Shown here piece after piece: positions 51,623 through 59,604 of a DNA stretch of 64,000 bases. A program made the translations under genes and the position numbers. Under the pieces are notes generated by a model. The model did not search any database, was not told where the DNA came from, and worked only from the letters and a program-made list of their open reading frames with translations. Each line of letters starts with the position of its first letter. The stretch's first letter is position 1. The DNA is taken from the NCBI RefSeq assembly GCF_025398155.2, contig NZ_CP104562.2, positions 3,968,001 to 4,032,000 on the forward strand. Reading direction: 5' to 3'. The stretch comes from Roseateles amylovorans (GTDB lineage: Bacteria; Pseudomonadota; Gammaproteobacteria; Burkholderiales; Burkholderiaceae_C).

Positions 51623-52726
51623 ATGAAGACTGACTACCTGATCGTCGGCGCCGGCTTTTCCGGCTCCGTTTGCGCGCGTGTGCTGGCGGACGCCGGCAAG
51701 ACGGTCCACCTGATCGACAAGCGGCCGCACATCGGCGGCAACGCCTTCGACCAGCGTGATGCCCAGGGCGTGCTGATCCATCCCTACGGTCCGCACATCT
51801 TCCACACCAATGCGAAGAAGGTGTTCGAGTTCCTCTCGCGCTTCACCACCTGGCGCTTCTATGAGCACCGGGTGCTGGCGCAGGTCGGCGAGCAGTTGCT
51901 GCCGATCCCGATCAATCGCACCACGATCAACCAGCTCTACGGCCTGTCGCTGACCGAGGACGAGGTCCAGGGCTATCTCGAGACCGTGCGCGAGCCCCGC
52001 GATCCGCTGCGCACCAGCGAGGATGTGGTGCTCAACAGCGTCGGCCCCGACCTGTGCGACAAGTTCTTTCGTGGCTACACCCGCAAGCAATGGGGACTGG
52101 ATCTGTCGCAGCTGTCCGCCGGCGTGGCCGCCCGCATTCCCACACGCAGCAACGACGACGACCGCTACTTCGGCGACAGCTTCCAGTTCATGCCCGCCGA
52201 CGGCTACACCCGCATGTTCGAGCGGCTGCTGGACCATCCGGCCATCACCGTGCGCACCGGCGTCGACTTCACTGAGGTCCGCCCGCAGTTCGAGGGCTCG
52301 CACCTCATCTACACCGGCCCGATCGATGCCTACTTCGATCACTGCTACGGCCCGCTGCCCTATCGCAGCCTGCGCTTCGATCACCAGCACCTGCCGGACA
52401 CGGCGCAGTTCCAGCCGGTGGGCACGGTGAACTATCCGAACGATCACGACTACACCCGCATCACCGAATTCAAGCACCTGACCGGCGAGACCCACACCGG
52501 CACCTCGATCGTTCGGGAGTACCCGCAGGCCGAGGGCGATCCCTACTACCCGGTGCCGCGGCCCGAGAACGAGGCGCTCTACAAGCGCTATGCCGAGCTG
52601 GCGGAGACCGCCACGGGCGTGACCTTCGTCGGTCGGCTGGCGCAGTACCGCTACTACAACATGGACCAGATCGTCGCCGCCGCGCTGAAGACCGCGCAAG
52701 ACCTGCTGGACGCGCACGCGGCATGA
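51623..52726 (+). CDS. glf: UDP-galactopyranose mutase
   Basis: Flavoenzyme that interconverts UDP-galactopyranose and UDP-galactofuranose, the sole source of galactofuranose. The 367-residue protein has the FAD motif DYLIVGAGFSGSVCARVL (4-21) and HIGGNAFD, then the active-site region GPHIFHTN, RGYTRKQWG, and PVGTVNYPNDHDYTRITEF. Length fits the bacterial enzyme (about 370-390). The ATG at 51623 begins the FAD domain directly. It overlaps the next gene by 4 bp (ATGA). Its presence implies the cluster's product contains galactofuranose. Confidence 0.96.
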   Translation: MKTDYLIVGAGFSGSVCARVLADAGKTVHLIDKRPHIGGNAFDQRDAQGVLIHPYGPHIFHTNAKKVFEFLSRFTTWRFYEHRVLAQVGEQLLPIPINRTTINQLYGLSLTEDEVQGYLETVREPRDPLRTSEDVVLNSVGPDLCDKFFRGYTRKQWGLDLSQLSAGVAARIPTRSNDDDRYFGDSFQFMPADGYTRMFERLLDHPAITVRTGVDFTEVRPQFEGSHLIYTGPIDAYFDHCYGPLPYRSLRFDHQHLPDTAQFQPVGTVNYPNDHDYTRITEFKHLTGETHTGTSIVREYPQAEGDPYYPVPRPENEALYKRYAELAETATGVTFVGRLAQYRYYNMDQIVAAALKTAQDLLDAHAA

Positions 52727-53784
52727 CGCTCCCGGATCCCCGCGCAGGGGCGACGCGGCACGCCGATGCCGAAGCCACCGCCGTGGCGTCAACTCCCGCG
52801 CCAGCTCCGGTATCTGCGCCTGTTGCTGATCCAGTTTCTGCTTCTGTTGTTGCTTCTGTCCCCATGACCGCTCCCGCGTCCCACGGTGCCCGCTCGACGG
52901 CGACATCGCCTGCACTGCATGCCAACTTCCCTGAAGCCGACCCGCCTGCCCCCGTGCGCCGCCCGGTGGTGCTGGTGTCCTGGGACGGCCAGAGCCAGCC
53001 GCTGGGCCTGGTGCACCTGAACGCCACGCCCGAGTTTGATTGGCTGCTGTTCGACTACACCGGTCGACAGGCCACTGGCCCGCGCCAGTGGCGCGGCCAG
53101 TCGATCACCGTGCTGGCGGCCGCCACCGAGTGCAAGGGCGAGATCTATCACCACCTGGCCGAGCACCTCATCCTCGAGCAGGCCGAGGGCGCCGCCACGC
53201 CCGAATACGTCGCCCTGATCGACGACGACATCCTCATCTCCGTCAGCCAGCTCAACACCGCCCTGCATCTGGGTCGCGCTGAACGGCTCGATGTGTTCTC
53301 GCCCTCGCTGAGCCATGACAGCCCGTTCTCGCATCAGTGGATGCGTCATCAGCCCAACCGCATCTACCGCGAGGTCGACTGGGTCGAGGTGATGATGCCG
53401 TTCTATCGCGGCGCGCTCTTCCTGGCCGGGCGGGACTACTACCGGGACAACATCTCCTCCTGGGGCGTGGACCGCTTCCTGATGCCCACGCTGCAGCAGC
53501 TCGCCGGCCAGACCCGCACCGCCTTGCTGGATGCGGTGATGGCCAGCCACCGCCGGCCGGTGACCAGCGGCGGCAAGGTCTATCGCAATGGCCGTACCGC
53601 CTGGCAGGAGCGGCAGGTCCTGCGGCAGGCCAGCCTGGATCTGATCGATCGCCAGCAGCCGGCCCTGCGGGACACGGCCTGGTTTCATCGCCTGTTCATC
53701 GCCCGCGAAACGCCCAACAAATGGAAGCGCGTGAAGCGGCGCCTGGCGCGCTCGGTGGCTCGCTGGCTGGACGATTGGTCCTGA
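52723..53784 (+). CDS. Putative glycosyltransferase-like protein with disordered N-terminus
   Basis: A 353-residue protein not recognised as a named family. Residues about 1-80 are low in complexity (Ala/Pro/Val/Ser repeats such as TPAPAPVSAPVADPVSASV) and probably disordered. The rest begins RPVVLVSWDGQSQPLGLVHL, and VALIDDDILIS carries an Asp triplet (167-169) suggestive of a GT-A metal site. FSPSLSHDSPFSH and WVEVMMPFYRGALFLAG follow. This layout resembles DUF707-like transferases, but that is tentative. It is co-translated with glf (ATGA), so it may use UDP-galactofuranose. Confidence 0.55.
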   Translation: MTLPDPRAGATRHADAEATAVASTPAPAPVSAPVADPVSASVVASVPMTAPASHGARSTATSPALHANFPEADPPAPVRRPVVLVSWDGQSQPLGLVHLNATPEFDWLLFDYTGRQATGPRQWRGQSITVLAAATECKGEIYHHLAEHLILEQAEGAATPEYVALIDDDILISVSQLNTALHLGRAERLDVFSPSLSHDSPFSHQWMRHQPNRIYREVDWVEVMMPFYRGALFLAGRDYYRDNISSWGVDRFLMPTLQQLAGQTRTALLDAVMASHRRPVTSGGKVYRNGRTAWQERQVLRQASLDLIDRQQPALRDTAWFHRLFIARETPNKWKRVKRRLARSVARWLDDWS

Positions 53785-53889
53785 CAGCTGTGGGCCCGCA
53801 CACACGACCCACGCTCCGTTCGCTCGATCCGGCACAATCGCTGTCCTCCCCAGATCCGGCGCCGCAAGGCGCCGACGCCGTTGCCACTC

Positions 53890-55692
53890 ATGACCGCTTC
53901 CGATCCCCGAAGGGCTGAACCCGAACCCCTGGGGCCGACCGCTCGCCGGCTGTGGCCCTTTCTCAAGCCGCATCAATGGGGCCTGGCACTGACGTTCCTG
54001 GCCTACCTGATGGTGGCGCTGACCGAGCCCCTCATTCCCCAGATCCTGGCCTACGCCCTGGGTGAGGGCTTCAGTCCCAAGTCCGGTGGCGGCAGCAGCA
54101 GCGGCTTGCCGTCGGTGAACCTGGACATCCAGTACAGCTTCCCGATCTGGATGGTGCCGGTCGTGCTGATCGGCCTGTTCGCCATCCGCGGCGTCTTCAG
54201 CTTCTTCGGCCAGTACCTGTTGAACTGGACCATCTCGCGCACGGTGATGGACATCCGGGCCGCCCTGCTGCAGGTGCTGCTGCGCGCCGATGCCCGCGTC
54301 TACACCAGCCTGCAGCCGGCCACCGCCGTCACCAAGATCGTCAACGATCCGCAGCATGTGGTGACACTGATCGCCGGTGCGCTGGTCACGATGCTGCGCG
54401 ACGGCCTGCCCGCGATCGCGCTGATGGGCTATTTGTTCTATCTGAACTGGCAGCTGACGCTGCTGTCGATGGTCACCGTGCCGGGCCTGGCCTTCGTGGT
54501 GCGCAAGGTCAATCGACGGGTGCGCCGCATGGGCACCTGGGCTTATGACGCCCAGTTGCGGCTGGTCGGCGTGATCGAGGACGTCACCCGTGCCTGGCGC
54601 GTGGTGCGCAGCTTCGACGCGGCAGAGTACGAGAAACAGCGCTTCTCCGACCGCGCCCGGGAAGTCCAGCGCAGCGCCTTGAAGACCGCAGCGGCCAACG
54701 CCATGGCGCAGCCGCTGTCGCAGCTGATGGCCAGCATCGGCATCTCGGTGATCGTGAGCCTCGCGCTGTACCAGTCGCGCGTCAATCACACGGGCGTCGG
54801 CGAATTCGCCGGCTTCGTCACCGCTTTGTTGCTGATGAGCTCCCGCCTGCGCCATCTCTCCGATGTGATGCAGCCCATCACCAATGCGCTGGTGGTGGCC
54901 CGCGGCTGCATGAGCATGCTCGACCTGCCCGCCGAGCCCGACACCGGCACCCGCGAGCTCACCGATGCGCGCGGCGACATCGTCCTGCGCCAGGTCACGC
55001 TGCGCTATCCGGGGGCCAACCGCGATGCGCTGTCGACCCTGGACATGCACATCCCCGCCGGCCGCACCACCGCGCTGGTGGGCAGCTCCGGCGCGGGCAA
55101 GAGCTCGGTGGTCAATCTGCTGATGGGCTTCGAGCGGCCGGACAGCGGCGAGGTCTTGTTCGACGGCGTCCCGATCGATGAGCTCACCAAGGCCAACCTG
55201 CGGCGGCAGTTCGCCGTCGTGTCGCAGGACATCGTGCTGTTCGATGCCTCGGTGGCCGACAACATCGCCTATGCCCAGCCGCGCGACGATGCGAAGCTGG
55301 AGCAGGTGCTGCGCGCCGCCGCGCTGTGGGACTTCGTCCAGGCCCTGCCGGAAGGCCTGGACACCTCGGTGGGTGCCAACGGCAGCAAGCTCTCCGGCGG
55401 CCAGCGTCAGCGGCTGGCGATTGCGCGGGCGCTCTACAAGGACGCGCCGGTCTGGATCTTCGACGAGGCCACCTCCGCACTGGACACCGAAAGCGAGCGC
55501 GCCGTCCAGCAGGCGCTGGAGCATTGGCAGGGTCAGAAAACACTGATCGTCATTGCCCACCGTCTCTCCACCATCCGACGCGCGGATGCGATCCAGGTCA
55601 TGAGCGACGGCCAGGTGGTTGAGCGCGGCACCCATGACGAGCTGATCGCCCGGGACGGCAGCTATGCCGCCATGGTGAAGGCCCAGCACTGA
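53890..55692 (+). CDS. msbA: MsbA-like lipid/glycolipid ABC exporter
   Basis: A 600-residue half-transporter with a type I exporter membrane domain (six spans, about 20-320) fused to an ATPase domain: Walker A GSSGAGKSS (398-406), Q-loop VVSQDIVLF, signature LSGGQRQRLA (501-510), Walker B VWIFDEATSALD and switch His in IAHRLST. It fits MsbA, which flips lipid A-core or undecaprenyl-linked lipid. A Gly/Ser-rich insert (GGGSSSG, about 67-73) lies in the first periplasmic loop. The ATG at 53890 was chosen over a TTG at 53881. It closes the glycan cluster. Confidence 0.88.
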   Translation: MTASDPRRAEPEPLGPTARRLWPFLKPHQWGLALTFLAYLMVALTEPLIPQILAYALGEGFSPKSGGGSSSGLPSVNLDIQYSFPIWMVPVVLIGLFAIRGVFSFFGQYLLNWTISRTVMDIRAALLQVLLRADARVYTSLQPATAVTKIVNDPQHVVTLIAGALVTMLRDGLPAIALMGYLFYLNWQLTLLSMVTVPGLAFVVRKVNRRVRRMGTWAYDAQLRLVGVIEDVTRAWRVVRSFDAAEYEKQRFSDRAREVQRSALKTAAANAMAQPLSQLMASIGISVIVSLALYQSRVNHTGVGEFAGFVTALLLMSSRLRHLSDVMQPITNALVVARGCMSMLDLPAEPDTGTRELTDARGDIVLRQVTLRYPGANRDALSTLDMHIPAGRTTALVGSSGAGKSSVVNLLMGFERPDSGEVLFDGVPIDELTKANLRRQFAVVSQDIVLFDASVADNIAYAQPRDDAKLEQVLRAAALWDFVQALPEGLDTSVGANGSKLSGGQRQRLAIARALYKDAPVWIFDEATSALDTESERAVQQALEHWQGQKTLIVIAHRLSTIRRADAIQVMSDGQVVERGTHDELIARDGSYAAMVKAQH

Positions 55693-55878
55693 GGGGCGCC
55701 GACCTGACGCGCGGGAATGCGCGGCGGGTCGGCAGGCGCGGCAGCCGCAACAAGTGCTGCCAGCGCAGCCAGCGCAGCGGGCGCGCCATGTTTCAGACCT
55801 GACATGAAGTGGCTAAGTCAGCGACACGCAGGATCGCTTCAATGAGACCCGTTGCCCACCGGGTTTCTGGAGTTCCTC

Positions 55879-56817
55879 ATGCAGCCACATCGCCACGACG
55901 ATCCCTCGCACGACACACACGGCACGCTCGCCGCGCACGGCCACGACCACGACAGGGGCCTGGCCCATGACCTGACCGTGCTGGCGCAACAGCAGCTGCG
56001 GCAGCGGCGCCGCGCGCTCGGACTGCTGGCCGGTCTGGCCGGCGCGGGCAGCCTGAGCCTGCTGGGTTGCGGCGGTGGTGGCACCGACGCCGGCACCAGC
56101 CTCACCGGCACCTCGGGCAGTTCGGGCACCGGCACGGGCACCACCACCGGCACGGGCACCGTCTCCACCTGCAGCGTCATCCCGGAAGAGACCCAAGGCC
56201 CCTACCCCGGCGACGGCTCCAACAGCACCAGCAGCGGCGTGGCCAATGTCCTCGCGCTGTCGGGCATCGTGCGCAGCGACATCCGCAGCAGCATCGGCAC
56301 GGCCAGCGGCACCGCCGATGGCGTGGCCCTCGCCCTCACCCTGCACCTGGTCAACACCGGCAGCAGCTGCGCCGACCTGTCGGGCTATGCGATCTACCTG
56401 TGGCACTGCGACCGCCTGGGCCGCTACTCGATGTACAGCACCGGCGTCACCGCCGAGAACTACCTGCGCGGTGTGCAGGTCACCGGCAGCGACGGCACGG
56501 TGACCTTCACCACCCTCTTCCCCGGCTGCTACGCCGGCCGCATGCCCCACATGCACTTCGAGATCTATCGCAGCGCCAGCACCGCCACCTCCTACACCAA
56601 CAAACTCAAGACCTCGCAGCTGGCCTTTCCCACCGACGTCTGTTCCACCGTCTACGGCTCGGCCAGCGGCTACACCAGCAGCCTGACCAACTTCAACCAG
56701 ATGAGCTTCGCCACCGACGGCATCTTCAGCGACGGCTACAGCACCCAGTTGGCGACCGTCAGCGGCAACGTCTCTTCGGGCTATACCGCCTCGCTGGTGG
56801 TGGGCATCTCGGCGTGA
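55879..56817 (+). CDS. Exported intradiol-dioxygenase-like lipoprotein with His-rich N-terminus
   Basis: A 312-residue protein. Residues 1-30 contain nine His (PHRHDDPSHDTHGTLAAHGH). A twin-arginine-like signal with lipobox follows: RQRRRALGLLAGLAG, then LSLLGC, so the mature protein would be a lipoprotein beginning with a Gly/Thr/Ser-rich linker. The catalytic domain (about 95-312) is of the intradiol ring-cleavage type: EETQGPYPGDGS, YAIYLWHCDRLGRYSMYS, and FPGCYAGRMPHMHFEIY, which hold the expected two Tyr and two His iron ligands. GGAG 6 bp upstream supports the ATG at 55879. Substrate unknown. Confidence 0.85.
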   Translation: MQPHRHDDPSHDTHGTLAAHGHDHDRGLAHDLTVLAQQQLRQRRRALGLLAGLAGAGSLSLLGCGGGGTDAGTSLTGTSGSSGTGTGTTTGTGTVSTCSVIPEETQGPYPGDGSNSTSSGVANVLALSGIVRSDIRSSIGTASGTADGVALALTLHLVNTGSSCADLSGYAIYLWHCDRLGRYSMYSTGVTAENYLRGVQVTGSDGTVTFTTLFPGCYAGRMPHMHFEIYRSASTATSYTNKLKTSQLAFPTDVCSTVYGSASGYTSSLTNFNQMSFATDGIFSDGYSTQLATVSGNVSSGYTASLVVGISA

Positions 56818-57224
56818 CCTCGGAGGATGGCATCGGCGGCCGCAGCCGCCAGGCGCGCCCGGGCAGCGGCAGCCGCGGCAACGGCAACGGCAGCGGCGGC
56901 GGCAGCGGCGGCGGCAGCGGCAGCGGCAACGGCGGCGTGGGCATCGGCATCGGCATCGGCATCGGATCGCCTGTCGGCGGCCCCGGCGGCAGTTCCTTCA
57001 GCGGTCCGGTCGGCGGTCGGGAGGTCGGCCCCGAAGGCTGGACCGGCGGCCTCATGGGCGGCCCGAGCAGCCCCGTGAGCCGCCCCGCGCGGGCGGTCAA
57101 CATCGACACCCTGATGGGGCATCCGTCACCGCTCAGCGCGGCGAGCGAGGCCCGTGACGGCACGGCTCGTGTATCGTGCGCCGACGGGACCGCAACACGA
57201 CCGGGCCCGGTGGTGGAGGAACGG
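56818..57224. other. Low-complexity GC-rich spacer before the two-component genes
   Basis: 407 bp that contains a tract of GGCAGC/GGCAAC/GGCATC hexamer-like repeats at 56863-56967. One frame stays open through it into the response regulator, but it reads as Gly/Ser/Ile-rich low-complexity sequence and the regulator has its own good ribosome site, so it is treated as non-coding. A promoter for the two-component pair should lie in the final 150 bp. Confidence 0.6.
56863..56967. repeat. GGC-based microsatellite tract
   Basis: About 100 bp of short repeats built on GGCAGC, GGCAAC, GGCGGC and, at the end, four units of GGCATC. The frame length is kept at multiples of three, but this follows from the unit size. 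Likely a slippage-prone spacer. Confidence 0.75.
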
Positions 57225-57929
57225 ATGACCCGATGCCTGGTGGTCGATGACGACGCGGAGATCCGCACGTCGCTTCAGGATTATTTGCAGAAGTTCGGCG
57301 TGACGGTGAGCGCCGCCGCCGACGGGCGCGAGATGCGCCGCATGATGGCCGCGCAGGTGTTTGACGTGGTCGTCCTGGACCTGATGCTGCCCGATGAGAA
57401 CGGCCTGACCCTGTGCCAGTGGAGCCAGCAGAACCATCCCAGCGTGCCGGTGATCATGCTCACCGCGCACGGCGATCCGATCAGCCGCGTGCTCGGTTTG
57501 GAGATGGGCGCGGACGACTACCTGGCCAAGCCGTTCGAACCCCGCGAGCTTGTCGCCCGCATCCATGCGATCCGTCGCCGTGCCAAACGCGGCGAGAGCG
57601 AGGCCCAGACCCGACGGGAATTCCGCTTCGAGGGCTGGAGCTTCGACCGGCTGCTGCGTCAGCTCGTCTCGCCGCAGCAGGTGGTGGTGCCGCTGTCCAG
57701 CGCTGAATACCGGATGCTGACGGCGCTGGTCGAGCGCCCCGGCCGGGTGCTGAGCCGGGAGCAGCTCATCGAGCTCACCCGTGCGCCCGGCGTGGAGGTG
57801 AATGATCGCAGCGTGGACCTGACGATCTCCCGGCTTCGCCAGAAACTGGGCGACTCGCCCAAGGAACCCCGACTGATCCGCACCATGCGCGGCGAGGGCT
57901 ATCTCTTCGACGCCCAGGTGCAGTCTTGA
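57225..57929 (+). CDS. OmpR-family response regulator
   Basis: A 234-residue transcription regulator. The receiver domain (1-120) has acidic DDD (8-10), phospho-acceptor Asp52 in VVLDLMLPDENG, and the conserved Lys in DDYLAKPFEP. The C-terminal winged helix (about 135-230) shows LSSAEYRMLTALVERPGRVLSREQL and VDLTISRLRQKLG then RTMRGEGYLF. GGAGG at good spacing precedes the ATG. The stop overlaps the kinase start (TTGA), so both are co-translated. It resembles the OmpR/RisA type of osmotic or envelope regulator, but the target is unknown. Confidence 0.95.
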   Translation: MTRCLVVDDDAEIRTSLQDYLQKFGVTVSAAADGREMRRMMAAQVFDVVVLDLMLPDENGLTLCQWSQQNHPSVPVIMLTAHGDPISRVLGLEMGADDYLAKPFEPRELVARIHAIRRRAKRGESEAQTRREFRFEGWSFDRLLRQLVSPQQVVVPLSSAEYRMLTALVERPGRVLSREQLIELTRAPGVEVNDRSVDLTISRLRQKLGDSPKEPRLIRTMRGEGYLFDAQVQS

Positions 57930-59410
57930 ACCCTTCCGCCACGGTCTGGACGCGGCTGCGTGCCGGACTCAACCGCGCCCTGGGCGACACCCTGGCCCGG
58001 CGCATCTTCATCCTGCTGTGGGTGACACTGGTCGTCGCGCAGGCTGCGGCCATCGGCACCATGCATTGGGTGCGGGGCTGGGATCTGGAGATCTCTCGGG
58101 TGCCCGTCGCACCCGGACTGCCGCCGATGCCCGGCCTCATGCCGTCCCCGCGCAATGCGCCCGATGACCGCAACGCTCCCCCTCCACCCGCCCTGGAACG
58201 CCGGTCTGCGGACGAGCGCGCGGCCGCAGGCGATGGCGCGGCATCGCGAGAGATGCAAGAGGTGAAAGAGGTGCCAAGCGCGACAGGGGCGCAAGGGCCG
58301 CAAGGGCCGCAAGGGGCGCAAGGGGCGCAAGGGGCGCAACGTTTCGGCGACCCGGGCCTGGGGGAGCGTGACCGCAGCGCCAGTCGCGGCGTCGAGCGGG
58401 ATCCCGATCCCGACCGCTTTCGACCCGATCCGCGCGACCGGCCCCTCCCGGGCGGCGGTGCGGAATTCGGCAGCGCCGGCGCGGACGATCGCAATGGTCC
58501 GTCGGCCCGCCCCGGTGCCTTCCGTGGCCTGAGCACTCGGGAGCTGCTGCTCGATTACGGGGTGCGACTCCTGGTCACCGGGCTGGCGGCGTGGCTGGCT
58601 TCGCGCTGGCTGGCCCGTCCGATGCGCGAGCTGGTGCAGGCCTCGCAGGCGCTGGGCCGCTCGCTGAACCAGCAGGCGCCGCTGCCCCTGCTCAACGAGC
58701 AGCGCGGCACGCTGGAGGTGCGCGAGTCGGCGCAGGTCTTCAATGCCATGGCCCGCCAGTTGCGGCGTCAGTTCAATGAGCGCGGGCTGATGGTCGCGGC
58801 CATCTCCCACGACCTGCGCACGCCGCTGACCCGGCTGCGCATGCGCCTGGAGACCCTGGACATCCCCGAGCTGCAGCGGGTGCGCTCGGTCGAGGACATC
58901 CGCGAGATGAATGCGTTGGTGGACGCGGTGATGGAGCTCTTCCGCGGCGACGGCCCCGGCGCCTCCGAGCCGCTGCAGGACGTGGACCTGGCCGCGCTGG
59001 CGATGGCGCTCACCGACGATCGAATCGAACAGGCCCTGCCGGTGCGCTTTCTCTCGGGCGACGATCCGGTGCTGGCCAAAGGTCAGCCGATGGCGCTGCG
59101 CCGGGTGCTGGGCAATCTGATCGACAACGCGCTGCGCTACGGCGTCCGGGCGGACATCCAGGTGGGACAGGATGCGCAAGGGCCGTGGGTGCGGGTGATG
59201 GATGCCGGACCGGGCATTCCACCGGACAAGCTCGAATCGGTCTTCGAGCCCTTCTACCGGCTGGAGGATTCGCGCAATCGCCACACCGGCGGCGCGGGGC
59301 TCGGCCTGTACATCGCGCGTGAGCTCACGCTGCGGCAGCGTGGATCGCTGGTGTTGAACAACCGGCCCGAGGGCGGGTTGGTGGCGGAGTTGAGGCTGAC
59401 GTCGGAGTGA
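57926..59410 (+). CDS. Sensor histidine kinase with collagen-like periplasmic repeats
   Basis: A 494-residue kinase and partner of the preceding regulator. Span 1 (about 27-48) and span 2 (about 207-231) enclose a periplasmic region of about 155 residues that is Pro/Arg/Asp-rich and includes six GxQ triplets (121-138). HAMP follows, then HisKA with His295 in AAISHDLRTPL, and the ATPase domain with LGNLIDNALRYG and GAGLGLYIAREL. The start codon is TTG at 57926, inside the regulator's stop overlap. No ATG is available near it. The unstructured sensor domain is unusual. Confidence 0.92.
   Translation: MNPSATVWTRLRAGLNRALGDTLARRIFILLWVTLVVAQAAAIGTMHWVRGWDLEISRVPVAPGLPPMPGLMPSPRNAPDDRNAPPPPALERRSADERAAAGDGAASREMQEVKEVPSATGAQGPQGPQGAQGAQGAQRFGDPGLGERDRSASRGVERDPDPDRFRPDPRDRPLPGGGAEFGSAGADDRNGPSARPGAFRGLSTRELLLDYGVRLLVTGLAAWLASRWLARPMRELVQASQALGRSLNQQAPLPLLNEQRGTLEVRESAQVFNAMARQLRRQFNERGLMVAAISHDLRTPLTRLRMRLETLDIPELQRVRSVEDIREMNALVDAVMELFRGDGPGASEPLQDVDLAALAMALTDDRIEQALPVRFLSGDDPVLAKGQPMALRRVLGNLIDNALRYGVRADIQVGQDAQGPWVRVMDAGPGIPPDKLESVFEPFYRLEDSRNRHTGGAGLGLYIARELTLRQRGSLVLNNRPEGGLVAELRLTSE
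58286..58339 (+). repeat. Six 9-bp tandem repeats inside the kinase gene
   Basis: Six consecutive units of GGGGCGCAA or GGGCCGCAA encode Gly-Ala-Gln or Gly-Pro-Gln, in order A, P, P, A, A, A. The unit length keeps the reading frame, so copy number can change without breaking the protein. Confidence 0.95.
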
Positions 59411-59604
59411 TGCAGGCACACCGGCGTGCCGTCGCCGATGGCCTGCGACGTGGCGTCAGCGGTGCCGCGTCCCACCCGGCGGAACCAACCGACGCGATGG
59501 CACCGGCGCTTAATGCGGCGGTTGCGTCGGCGCTCGCCAAGCGAGAGAGGTGGCGAGTCCGACCACACGCTGCCCGAACATCCTCGCGAAGCCTTCCGCG
59601 TTCA

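Noticed and set aside
52789..55689. 966-codon antisense frame across the exporter and the transferase-like gene
   Set aside because: Covers two genes with clear motifs on the other strand. Composition (His/Gln/Gly/Asp-rich) is typical of antisense frames here.
56067..57224. Open frame that would extend the response regulator by 386 codons
   Set aside because: Its first part is out of frame with the clearly coding dioxygenase gene and its remainder is low-complexity Gly/Ser. The regulator has its own GGAGG site and standard length.
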